Assembly (NCBI GenBank): GCA_907164885.2
Contig: OU015495.1
Span: forward strand, 214,399,224-214,463,223
Source: Dolomedes plantarius
Lineage: Eukaryota; Arthropoda; Arachnida; Araneae; Dolomedidae
DNA length: 64,000 bases
Reading direction: 5' to 3'
The stretch's first letter is position 1. Each line of letters begins with the position of its first letter. Shown piece by piece: positions 1-10,354 of the stretch. The notes under the pieces were generated by a model. The model did not search any database and was not told where the DNA came from. It saw only the letters and a list, made by a program, of their open reading frames with translations. A program made the position numbers and the translations under genes.

Positions 1-223
1 TTTAACAATTTCTATGATTACACATTAGGGTTTTATTATTTATGTAAAGAAATAAATCCTATTAAAATATACAATTGTATCTACTAATGTATTAATGGTA
101 TTTGTAAAATTTTATGGCTCCTTTTGCATGTGTAAATCACCTATTAAAGTGATTTTGAAAATATTTAATTCATCGAAATGTCCATTAAGTGTGCTTATTA
201 TCAAACCTTTTATTTCACTCTAG

Positions 224-3200
224 CTAACTATCTGTTATCATTGGCTGATCCTGATGAAACCAAAGAGCTTTCAATCCAAGATTTCATTCCATCATCAATC
301 TCTGTGTTTAGCCAGTTGTTTATATGTAGAGACAATATTGAGGTATCATTTAATTATGAAATTCTAATACTATATCATTAATTCTTATATGGTATTTAAT
401 AAATCTTTAATGTTTTGATATTACATAAATAAGGTGTTTTTTTTTTTAACTTTGAGTCTATGATATTTTCTCATAGGGCTAAGATATGCAAAATCTTTTA
501 AATTAACAAGATAAAAAAAAAAACTTTGAACTAAAATTACAAAATGAAAAAACTGTTGCAGCATTTCAGAAAGCAAGTTAATAAAAACATGGTAAAAATA
601 CTTCCATTTTAAAAAGGGAAAGGAATTTCAACAAGAATCAGAAGAGGAGGGATTCAGAAATCTTTAAAGCAAACTCTTTGAAGCACAGATAGTTCCACAT
701 CAGAAATAAAACATCAGTTGGTTGGTAACAAATGAAGCAAGTTTGCATCAGTGCATTTTTTAAGCTGTTTCAAAAGCTGAAGCAAAGAAAAATTAGTCAT
801 AATTTTGTCTTACTGGGTTAAATGTTCTCAAGACTTTTCTCCCCTATAACATCATATTGTAAGTTACATGTATTTTATTATGATCATTGAGTACATACAG
901 TTGTTCTTTTATTATTATATTTCCTAGTTCTTTTATATTGCATGACAGTTTTGAACATTTTCCTAACTTCCTCAAAATTGAAAACTTTTTTTTTTCCAAT
1001 GCAGCAGGTACTTTGTCCTTAGAATTTTGAAAAAAAATCAAAATCTAGACATGTAAATCTATAGAAAAGGGATTTATTTATACTTTATATTGTAAAAATA
1101 TACTATCTTTCCAGAGAGCAACAATAATTAACATCATTATATTTATAAAAAATATCTCCACATTATTGTAGATTTATAGATTGTTATATATATATATTTA
1201 ACTTTGTAAATTTTTGTGCAAGTTTCAGGGACTGAAAATCAGTTTTTTTCTCTCTTAGATATGGAACGAATTTGTCAATTGCACTGTAGATAATGAAGAG
1301 TGGTTTCAAAATCATGTTAGATCCAAAGATTCAGACAATTCCATGGCTTTGTGCAGTCCTGATGCTGATTTACGCAATGGTAGTTTACTTAACAATATAA
1401 ATGAATTTAAATTATGTACCATTCTTATTTTAGTTGATAAAAGTTTTTTAGGTTTTAAACTTATTTTTTGCAAGATTTTTATTGCTTATTCTATATACAG
1501 TTGAATCCGTTTAATTGGGCCAGCCACTTATTTGGACCAAATCCTAAAGAACCAAAACAAATCCTATTGCATAAGCCTAATATTATTCACCAGCCGATTA
1601 TTAGGACTAAAATGATCACGTCCCGATGTGGTCCGATTAACCAGAATCGACTGCATATATATCATGATTTAAATTCATCTTAATGTGGGACATATAATTA
1701 ACAACAACAAAAAAAAGTAGATTACAGCACCAGTCAAATCACTTTAATTGGTTATATAATATTTACATTTTTGTGCATGGCGTTGCTATGATGTGGGGAT
1801 GAAAAACTAAAAGCAGAGCATGGATTGACTCGGTGCCTTGAAAACGTATGCTTCTGGGTGAGAAGTTTGAGAAATGACGAAACCGCCATTGTGAGCTGAG
1901 ATTTGCTTTAGAGTTGAAGACAATAAAGAATCTATCATGAACTGAGTTCAATTTACTTCTTCCCAGTTTTCAGCCATGACTGCTTAATGAGAATCAACTG
2001 ATAAGGCCAGGACCTAGACCCATCATGTATATATATACACACACACACTCTGATTAATCTATTAACATCCGCATAATACATTAAGAATTTAGATTCGAAA
2101 CTAAATTATTTTTATCTGTGTATAAATTACTTTCAAGTTTAATTTAAAAAATTTGTTAAGCTTTAACTATAAAACCAAAATCTAAGTTAACATAGTGAAG
2201 AATAGATTTTCATTGTGAAATAAGTAATCAATATCAATATTTTTTACTCTTTAAGATATTCCTTTATTCTTCACTCATTTTGTTAGTCATGACAAAAAAT
2301 TGATATTAATTATTATTGTGTTGTAATCTACTCTATGTTCTCAGAGATATTGCAGATTCAGTAATTCTTGTTAATCATAACAGAATTACTGATATTAATT
2401 GTTATTGTACTGTAATCCACTCAATGTACTCACAGATATTGCAGAGAACCATTTATCAAGTTTATCGGTCTCCTTGGGTACGAAATAACATGAATACAGG
2501 TAGCCCTCCTACAGCACGGCATCTTACAGCGTGGTTTCGCTCTAACACGATAAGATAAATTGCGGGAACCCCCGTATAACACTGCAACCTGTAACACGGT
2601 TTCGCTCTAACACAATAAAAAAATTGCAAAAACCTTTGTATAACACTGTACTTCTATAGTACTAGATAACAGAATTCTTGTTTAACACTTTTAAAAACTA
2701 AATTGCCTTAAAATAATGACGAGAAGGAATAGTGAACTATAGTGGCTTTACATGAAAATGTATAAAAAATTATAATTTATTCATTTATAAATCTATAAAA
2801 TTACAAGAAGTCCTAAGCTTAGCTGAAAATCTTGAATCATTTTTCCTGAAGGCAGACTCTTCCGCTGAAAGAAACCGAAAATTCAAAAGGGATTTGCAAA
2901 ATTGTCTATCTCCATACCGTGAATCTACAATGACCTTTTAGGAACCAGGAAATAAACCAAAATTACAGATTTTTTTAAAGAGGATAAAAGGTGCAAAAAA
3001 TCTAAATGAAGAAAAAGGTTCTGAAAGTGAAGGTGATATCGTTTAATCGAAAAACGTTCTTGTTTGATTGTACTGAGCAGTGACGAGGAAGAAATTTATT
3101 AAATGAAGGTCGCGTTAAGTGAAATATTTTTTTGTTTCTTTTTGTTTTGTGTTATACATACATTATTATTTTTAATAAAAATTAAGTTGCTTATATGAAA

Positions 3201-6200
3201 TTTAAAACTTGTTTTTAATAAGTTTTCAGAACGTAACCGCCCTTTTAGTATTGACTTTGGGTCTCATATAACACGGTTTCACACAACACGGCATTTTCTA
3301 GGAACCTATCTACCGTGTTATAAGTGGGTTACCTGTACTTAAAAAGACTGCTTGCCATAAAAAGATTGCCATTATTGTTTATTATGAAGTTTTCTATCCT
3401 CCCCCCCCCCCCAATTTTCTTTGTAATCAGACAGGAAGACAATCACCAGTCCTTTCATCATTCTTATTGTTTTCTGTTGTTCCAAGAGTATTGATTGACA
3501 TTAGGAGCAATAAAAATCCACTTGTCTCTTTGAGAATAAAGAGCAAAATTACTTGAAAACAGGTGGCCCTTTGAGAGAAATTTGAAAATACCTTCACTTT
3601 TATAAAAAGGGAAATGAATTTCAATCGGGATCAGATAAGGAAGGAATCAGAAATCTTTGATGCTCTCTTTAAAAGCCCAGACAATTCCATATTAGAATTC
3701 AAAGCATCAATTGGTCAATAAAAAATGAAGTTAAAATAAACAATGTAACCTGATATATTTTTTAGATTTTTGTGCATGGAAAGAAATTACACAAAAATCA
3801 GTGCCTGAAATAAAGATTAGCGTGTCTTTGTTAAATAATTTAAATTGATATGAAATTTTGTCGGCATGTTATTTGTGCATTTAAAAGTTAATGTTTAAGA
3901 TGTTTGAGGGAAAATAATTTTACTTTTCATAGTTTTCTTTAATTATATAAAATGCATCAGTGGTGTACCCAGCATGGAGAGGAGCAATGGTCCCTGCCCC
4001 CCTCAAAGAAAATGTAAAAAAAAAAAAAATTCCAAAAAATTTTTCCTAGTTAAAATTCTTTTTTTTTTTTTAATTTATGCAGGGTTATCGCTTCTATTAA
4101 TGAATGAACTATTAATGAAAGAGCGGTCATATAAGGTGGGAGTCTCCTACAGCTCTTGGATATCTCGGCCGCTATGAACAAGGTGAATGAAGTAGTGCTT
4201 GGGCCAATGGAGATCATGGTTATCATGTATTCACGGTCACTGCAAATGTTCAGTCATGGTTGAATGTGTGCCCTCAAATCTTCTGTGTTGTTTGTATTCT
4301 TTGTTATTTTGCATTGGGTTTATTGAAAAGCATATCTTAAACTTGAAACTTTGCTTTCCACCACAGGAGAGGTACTAATATTAAGGTCCAATTTTCCAAC
4401 CAATATTTCAGAACTGTTTTTATCCCATTTTATGACCAAATATTGACTCAACTTTACGAATGCTTATCTTGTCACCGAAGCATTTTGAAATCTTATTTTA
4501 TTCTTCTACCAAATGGAAAAAAATGCTCCAACAGCAAGTGCAATGGAAGATTTTCGTTGGTTGGGTGAATGTTATGCCTGCTATTTGCCTTCTACAAATC
4601 CAGCTGATTTGGACCCAGAATTCAAGTTGTGTTATAAAAAGATTGAAAAACTGTGTCCAACAGCTCCATTCAAAATTATCATTGATGTATTTTTTTAAGT
4701 GGGACAAAATGATATATCCTAGTATCTATGACTCATTAAAACATTTGCAATGCTTCCAGTAACAACATGTGTCAGTAAAAGGTCATTTTAAAAACTTATG
4801 TAAGATATACCATGATGCAATCACAATTGAATGGATTTGCTTTGCTATATATGCACAGAGAGATTTATGTAACCATGACTGAAGTCATTCAATAGCCTTG
4901 TTAAAAGAAAGGGAAATTGGTTTTTATTCTTTAAATACATTTTTATAATCACCTAAGGCAGGGGTTCTTAAACTTATGTAGTCCGAGGACCACCGTCTTG
5001 AACGACATTTGCTTTTGCGGACCCCATCCCAACTCTAGTCTTTTTAAGTCGTTTTTGAGACTTAATTTGTGGCTCAATAATCTCATAGGCACTACGTTAT
5101 AATAAATATTGGTAAAAATGTATCGCTGGTTATTTTAATAAATGGTCTTGCGCATTTATAGAGACAAGCATTTTTCTTAGGACATAGAATAAAAAACAGT
5201 AGTAAAAAGAATTTTAAAAGTTACAAATCATAATACATTAAACTCATACAAACCTTTCTTGGTCAAATATTGGTCAAAATAGATCTATCTTAATATAATA
5301 TGTTTTCTGTAAATGATTTTTACTTAATGAGATGGGTGCAGTGGTTCTCTCGAAACCAGAACCGTAATGTCGGACTCTATGTTGGAAAGTTTTATTCCGA
5401 GGTCCTCTGCTACATCGAGTTTGTTTCTATTCTTTGATTTCATATGTATAACAGTACCGAAAAAGCCCGTATACATAAATGTGTTGTGCAGAACGGAATC
5501 AAATGTTGGAGGGCTTCATTCGCAAGTGCAGGGTCATCAGATCTGAGAAATAACCAAAAGTTTGTGAGTTCAGTTTTGTTGAATTGTGGTTTCAAAGACG
5601 TATCGCATGATAATTCCACGAGAATATCTTGTTCAAGTATATATTGTTAATGACAAAATTGTTTCGTGGACCCCCAGGGGTCCGCAGACCACAATTTAAG
5701 AATCTATGACCTAAGGAATCTTATTGAATTTGCGTTAAAAATATTTTTTACCCATACAACTCAGCCCCTCTAAGATTAAATCCTGAGTGTGCCACTGTAA
5801 TGCATATTATTACATAATCACTGGCATCATGTGTCTGAGCATCAGATTTTCTTGTTGTTGCTTTTTTTTTGCATGCAATGTACTTTAACATAAATTGTTG
5901 TTTCAGAACATCCTGCCTATACTGCAATTCAATGCTTTCATAAGATTGATGGTGATTTGCGCCATTTGTTAAAAAAAAGACGTGTGCCTATGGTAAGTAT
6001 ATAACTAAGAACAGAAGCATAAATTTTAGTTAAAAGTACAGTCGGACCTCTATTTAAGGAACCTCTATTTTGCAAATTTCTCTATTATGTGAAATTTTCC
6101 TTGGAACCAAGAACATTTTGTGAATTTCTTCGTAAAATCACCTCCAAATAGCGAAGTGCATTCTCTATTTAACAAACTCTTTCTTGTGATCCAATATTTT

Positions 6201-9200
6201 TTTTATCCATATTTCTCAAAATATTTCTGAACATTTCAAACTTATTCTTTCTTTTAACACATTTAACACATTAACTTTCTTTTAACACATTCCGACGCGT
6301 GTTGCAGTTTGAAGAAAATATGCCTGAAGGGGTTTTTGGTGCATTGCAAAGATGAGAGACATATTACGAGAGAAAGCACTTTTTCAAACAAAAAGCTCAG
6401 ACAAAATTAACAGACTTTATCAGTAATTAAATTTAAGGATGCATGGGGTAATGTATGCTTAAAACTACTTGTTATAATAAATGTGATAATGTCATTAAAA
6501 TTCATTAATTTTAATATAATTTTTTTATATTGAATATACAGTGTATTCCTGGAAAATGTTTTGTTTTACTCTTGTTTTCCTTGCAGATTTCTGTTTGATG
6601 GGTAAGATATATAAAAGAAATAAACATTAATTTACAGAATTAAAGTGGGATTAATTACTTTTATTAATAATATTTAGTTTTTATGAATTTAAAATCTATT
6701 TTGTGTAGTTTAAAGTATTTTAAAAGGTGAATCTCTATTTAACAAATTTTTCGTATAACAAACTTTTTTTTTGGGGATTTAGCGACTTCGTTAAGTAGAG
6801 GTCCGACTGTACTTATAAATGTCTGAAATATTTCATTTCTTTAATTATTTACACTAATGTTTATATTCATGTATCAAAACATACTGTACATAAATTAATA
6901 AATAATTCATTTCAATTCATTTTTAGGGAACTTTGATCCATTTTGAAGAAGAATTGGTAACTTTCTTTGTCAACCGTCCACAGTCTGTATATCACTGCCA
7001 AATTCCAAGTAGTTATGAGCGGCTCATGATTCATGCAATAAGTCAATATCTGGACTTATCTTCATTAAGTAAGTCCTCATATGGAAATTATTTATGACAT
7101 TACTTTTTTTGTCAGTTATGATTATGCCATTTTCTATTGTATTACACCTGCATTATGTTTTGAGAATAGGTATCCCTGAAACATTACTGTAATGTCTCAA
7201 AGCTTTTGACTTTATGAAGACATACAGTCATTTAGTGTATTAGTTGTTTTCCCAGATCTTTAATCCCCATATACACTTATGGAGAATTTCCCTCTCAGTT
7301 TTTACTCTATTAGCAAATGCATGTTTGTGAGTTCTGTTTTTTGCATCTTTAAATGCAATTTACATGTTTTGAAAGATCTTTTAAATTAATTTGATTTTTT
7401 TAAAAATTTTACAATTTTAATTAATCAATTTTAATTTTGCAGTGATAAACATCAATAATTTATTGCCCTGTAAAAAATTCATTGCTGAAAAATTTCAAAT
7501 TTCAAAGGCTGTGCTTTTTATATGACTATGTACCTTCATATGCAGAAAACAGAATTAAAAAATATGCATTTGTAGTTTATGATCAGAAAAGTCACAGAAT
7601 TGATTTTCATGTCTGCATCAATAGTTAAACCCACATTGTGTGTGCAAGAAAGCGGGAATTCTAGGAATATGAGAAATTTAAAACAATCATAGATTCTCTT
7701 TTTTCCCCAAAAAGTAAAAATAAAGGAGAAGTCTGGGTAATTTTTCCAACTCAAAATGTCAGACTGTCTAGAAATTATTTATAAAACTTAATTTCTCCAA
7801 TGATGATTCAGAAATGATGGGATCAAATATGACACATTTTAAAACATTTTTGACACAAAAATTCCTGCTAATTTTCCATATGAAGTTTTTAAGTTATATA
7901 AAAATTGAAATTTTTAGCATTAATTTTCAAGAATTTCTTTTTCATGATGTTATAATTTCCATAGTTTTCACTCTTTATTTGTCCAATGTTGAAATGTCAA
8001 AAAACAGGATGCTGAAAATTTATTTTTGTCAAAATTTCTGTAGTTCTTAGATTATTGTTGAAAAATTATTCAAATAAAATTTAGGGATGCAGTTTGCAAG
8101 GATCAATTATGGAGCATTGTATGAAAATAAAAAATTTATTTAGTTTTAGCATTTAGCTTGAATTTTCTTCTGAGGTACTGAAGTTTGGTCTAAATAGAAA
8201 TGGGAAATACCAGATAAAGTTTGAATGGGCACAGTTGGATTACTGTGTGGTAACAATTCCAAGTTTTCTAGTTGTCTATCTACTACATTCATTATTCATT
8301 GTGTTGACCACTGTGTTAATTAATCATAGCTATTTTGCTTCCCTGTGTTTAAGAGCAAAGTCAAGAGAGTTCAAGCTCTTTGTAAGTTTATGTCATATGT
8401 GCCAAGTGTTCCGTAAAAAAAGTATTTGTTCCGTTTTTTAAGCCTTGTTACGAAAATACGTTTTCAAGCAAAAAGTCCCGTATTTTTACTTCCGCAGCAC
8501 CATCGCTTTTTCCCCCTATATCGTGTTTTCGAGATTCCCCTCCTAGCAGCTTATACTATACAAAAACTTCCTGGACAGCAAGCAGCTTCTACAACATTAG
8601 AAAGAAAGAGAAAGTCAACATCATGTGCTTCACCTAAACTAATAAAAAAAAGTAAAATCAACCTCATTTGCTTCACCAATACCAGTAAAAAATTAAAATT
8701 AATGTCAAGTCCTCCACCCAACTCTGTAAAACAGTTAAAACCAACCTCATGTGCTTCTCAAAAATCAGCAAAAAAAGTAAAATCACTTGCTGCTATTGGT
8801 ACTCTTGCTGTATTGGTACTGGCTGTATTGGTAAAATCACTGAAGTATTGGTAGATGAGTCACCATCATCTACCAATAATAATAATAAACGCATATTGCA
8901 GTGGGAAGAAAGAATTTTTCTTACATTAAGCTCAAATCTTGATCATGCTTTAGCATTTTTTGTGAAAAATGTGATTGTCATTTATGAAACATATAATGTG
9001 ATGTTTTAAAGTGAAGAGCCGAAAATTCACAAGATGAGAAGAGAATTATTGAATTTTTTTTGAATTGTTGGTAAGATTTGGGAAAATATCTGTCACAACT
9101 AGCTTGAAATGTGTATGTAATGTGAAATTTGATGTATTTAAAAATAAGAAGGATGATAAAGATTTAGTTATAGGATCCGAAACATCAGAATTTGTCAAAG

Positions 9201-10354
9201 AATTGTCTGAAAGCAATATTTTACAGTTCTATTCTTGTGTTAGAAAATATTATACAACATCTTGTTGCTCTTTTTTTCGATTCTGTCGTGCGCTGTGTTC
9301 CTTATTTTTTTCTTGGGAGGTTGTCAGCTATGTTATGTTCTCGATAAAATGTAACTTTTTTAAGGAGTGGTGAAATCCTTGGTGAAAATCAAGTGTACAG
9401 TTTTCACCTTTTTATACAGGGTGGCGACAGAACAGGGAATTCTCAGGGAAGAATCATTTTCTGGAAAAACTCAGGGAAAAAGTTGGAATTGATCAATTGT
9501 GGTCTTCAATTTTTGATGCAGAAGGTGGCTGTGGAGATGCTGCAAATGTTTTGAGATGGTTATGATTTTGTCGCATGGTAATGCAAATGTTGAGTAAACA
9601 GTGACTGTTTGTGGGAGAATATGAAGGAATCTTCCTTAGTAGCAAGAAGGAGGGTTTATGATCATATCATTTCCAAGGGTGGCCTTGATGGCATAACAAT
9701 TTCCAAAGATATGATCCACTATGTTAGAAACGCACGAGCAAGATACGAAGAATCGAAGAAACACCAAGAGAAAGAGCAAATAGAAAAAGAAAAAGGGAAG
9801 CAGAATCTCAATTGAAAGAGTTGGCTGCTAAAAAGGCAAGGAAGCTCAAAGACAAAGCATTATTATAGAGGCGCAGATGGCAACTCTGTGAACCCATCAA
9901 AACAGTTAAAACTCTAGTATATTAAACGTTCAATCTATAACTTAATATTATCTATCTATTATGGTATACAATAAAAATATTTTTTACTTATTTTATTTTT
10001 ATTTATTTATCAGTCTGTAGATTTTTAGTTCATCGAGTGTCAAGTTTATCATTATGGCTGGGGAATTGTTCTGTGAACGGATGGAGAAACTCAAGGAATT
10101 TGATGAAAAATACTCTGGAAATCAGGGAACTTTTTACTTCAATTTTTATAGCCACCCTGTTATAGTTTTCTGTGGGAAGCCTTTGATGCATTCTGTATAA
10201 TCTAAGTGATTGATTTTGCTTCTTTATCTTTTAAGGTTATGACAGAAGTGGAGCTCGATGGACCAGAGTGAGAAATAAAAAAGCAATCTTCTGTCTGCCT
10301 CCTGTTCTTTTGTCATCCTATTTGGATAAGCGGTCCAGCAATGCATTTCACTGA
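224..10354 (+). CDS. R3HDM4: R3H domain-containing protein 4 orthologue, 3' five exons (5' partial)
   Basis: Five exons are seen: 224-342, 1259-1379, 5907-5992, 6927-7068 and 10236-10354 (TGA). All junctions are AG/GT and the phases fit, giving 194 residues. By recall the piece lines up with the C-terminal three quarters of vertebrate R3HDM4: NYLLSLAD, then IWNEFVNCT, then HPAYTAIQCF, then LKKRRVPMGTL, and finally LPPVLLSSYLDKRS at the end. The R3H signature (Arg, three residues, His) is in YERLMIHAI in exon 4; R3H domains are associated with single-stranded nucleic-acid binding. The protein's cellular role is not established. Exon 1 here starts in mid-codon, so about 70 N-terminal residues lie upstream of the window. 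Introns 2, 3 and 4 are filled with DNA transposons. No frameshift or stop was found, so the gene looks functional. Confidence 0.9.
343..1258 (+). other. R3HDM4 intron 1
   Basis: This is an AT-rich intron with donor GTATCA and acceptor TCTCTTAG. It contains one copy of a degraded dispersed repeat (about 590-740) that recurs near 3600-3730. No gene was seen in it. Confidence 0.8.
590..740. repeat. Degraded dispersed repeat, copy 1 (copy 2 at about 3595-3730)
   Basis: The two stretches share an ordered run of matches (AAAAGGGAAA, GAATTTCAA, ATCAGA, GGAATCAGAAATCTTT and ATCA-TTGGT blocks) in the same orientation. They lie in R3HDM4 introns 1 and 2. The origin is unknown; they could be remnants of a transposase reading frame, but every frame has stops. 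Confidence 0.5.
1498..1653. mobile_element. Short pogo-like MITE
   Basis: A 156-bp element in R3HDM4 intron 2. The ends are imperfect inverted repeats: CAGTTGAATCCGTTTAATTG on the left against a right end reading, inverted, CAGTCGATTCTGGTTAATCG. It is preceded by TA, as expected for Tc1/pogo elements; the right flank is CA, so the TA duplication is decayed. It is too short to encode a protein. Confidence 0.6.
2281..2458. repeat. 89-bp tandem duplication in R3HDM4 intron 2
   Basis: Two adjacent copies of about 89 bp (2281-2369 and 2370-2458) share TGATATTAAT, GTAATC-ACTC and AGATATTGCAG blocks in the same order. They are imperfect, with several substitutions. No coding potential was seen. Confidence 0.65.
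2497..3335 (+). mobile_element. Tigger/pogo-like element, internally deleted
   Basis: The ends are inverted repeats: CAGGTAGCCCTCCTACAGCA on the left, CAGGTAACCCACTTATAACA inverted from the right. Both sides are flanked by TA (2495-2496 and 3336-3337). At about 2815-3000 on the + strand a broken frame resembles the C-terminal tail of Tigger/jerky-like transposases (a run like LAENLESFF, then FKRDLQNCLSPYRE). The DDE core is missing. It sits inside R3HDM4 intron 2. Confidence 0.75.
4378..4698 (+). pseudogene. hAT transposase fragment (ZMYM1/DUF4371-like)
   Basis: From 4378 a frame reads QYFRTVFIPFYDQILTQLYE and continues through a leucine-rich segment to a CLLP-like LLPNGKKCSNSK. After a frame change it continues as GECYACYLPSTNPADLDPEF and CYKKIEKLCPTAPFK. 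This is typical of the all-alpha region of hAT transposases related to ZMYM1 and the THAP0-like repressor-of-PKR-inhibitor proteins. Only about 100 residues survive, with at least one frameshift and no start, so it is non-functional. Confidence 0.7.
4959..5708. mobile_element. Non-autonomous hAT element with perfect 8-bp target duplication
   Basis: A 750-bp element flanked by ACCTAAGG on both sides (4951-4958 and 5709-5716). The left end is CAGGGGTTCTTAAACTTATG; the right end inverted is CATAGATTCTTAAATTGTGG. The internal ends carry GGACC/GGTCC blocks characteristic of a widespread hAT family. No transposase frame remains. It inserted into the older hAT at 3958-5797. Confidence 0.9.
6039..6809. 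mobile_element. Tigger/pogo-like element in R3HDM4 intron 3
   Basis: A 771-bp element with inverted ends CAGTCGGACCTCTATTTAA (left) and CAGTCGGACCTCTACTTAA (right, inverted), flanked by TA on both sides (6037-6038, 6810-6811). Repeated CTCTATTTAACAAA motifs lie just inside both ends. Only a few codons resembling a transposase C-terminus (around 6340-6425) remain. Confidence 0.85.
8395..9345 (+). mobile_element. Probable decayed DNA transposon with a Ser/Lys-rich repeat tract
   Basis: The left margin (TGTGCCAAGTGTTCCG near 8398) and the inverted right margin (CTGACAACCTCCCAAG near 9330) resemble each other weakly. The open stretch 8426-8854 has short degenerate repeats of the type TSCASPK-xx-KKSK, with a DNA period of roughly 45 bp at 8610-8790. 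A further stretch to about 9340 is open only in pieces. I do not recognise a protein domain. It lies wholly in R3HDM4 intron 4 on the sense strand. It could instead be plain intron. Confidence 0.35.
9417..10159 (+). mobile_element. DNA element with CAGGGTGGC termini, class unclear
   Basis: A 743-bp element with inverted termini CAGGGTGGCGACAGA (left) and CAGGGTGGCTATAAA (right, inverted). The flanks TTATA (9412-9416) and TTATA (10160-10164) form an apparent 5-bp duplication. Both subterminal regions contain CAGGGAA blocks (CTCAGGGAAGAA, AATCAGGGAACT). It contains a short basic, charged reading frame (9609-9815). It lies in R3HDM4 intron 4, ending about 75 bp before the last exon. Confidence 0.65.
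9609..9815 (+). pseudogene. C-terminal fragment of an uncharacterised transposon protein
   Basis: The frame encodes KESSLVARRRVYDHIISKGG, then ITISKDMIHYVRNARARYEE and a Lys/Glu-rich tail. From memory this pattern (aromatic-rich helix, RNARARYEE, then a charged tail) recurs at the C-termini of unnamed transposon-encoded proteins in arthropods. The upstream part is missing and the frame breaks after the charged tail, where QLKELAAKKARKLKDKA continues in another frame. I assign no function. Confidence 0.4.

Larger units (their letters stand above)
3958..5797 (+). mobile_element. hAT-like element with a second hAT nested in it
   Basis: The termini are inverted: CAGTGGTGTACCCAGCATG on the left and CAGTGGCACACTCAGGAT read inward from the right. 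The flanking octamers AAATGCAT (3950-3957) and TAATGCAT (5798-5805) match at 7 of 8 positions, the duplication length typical of hAT and P elements. It carries a decayed hAT transposase fragment (4378-4698) and is interrupted by a 750-bp element at 4959-5708. The terminal motif CAGTGG-G-C recurs in the MITEs at 47123 and 57197. Confidence 0.75.

Noticed and set aside
7814..8441. Two small hydrophobic frames in R3HDM4 intron 4
   Set aside because: Phe/Ile-rich translation of AT-rich intron; no conserved pattern and no splice signals at the edges.
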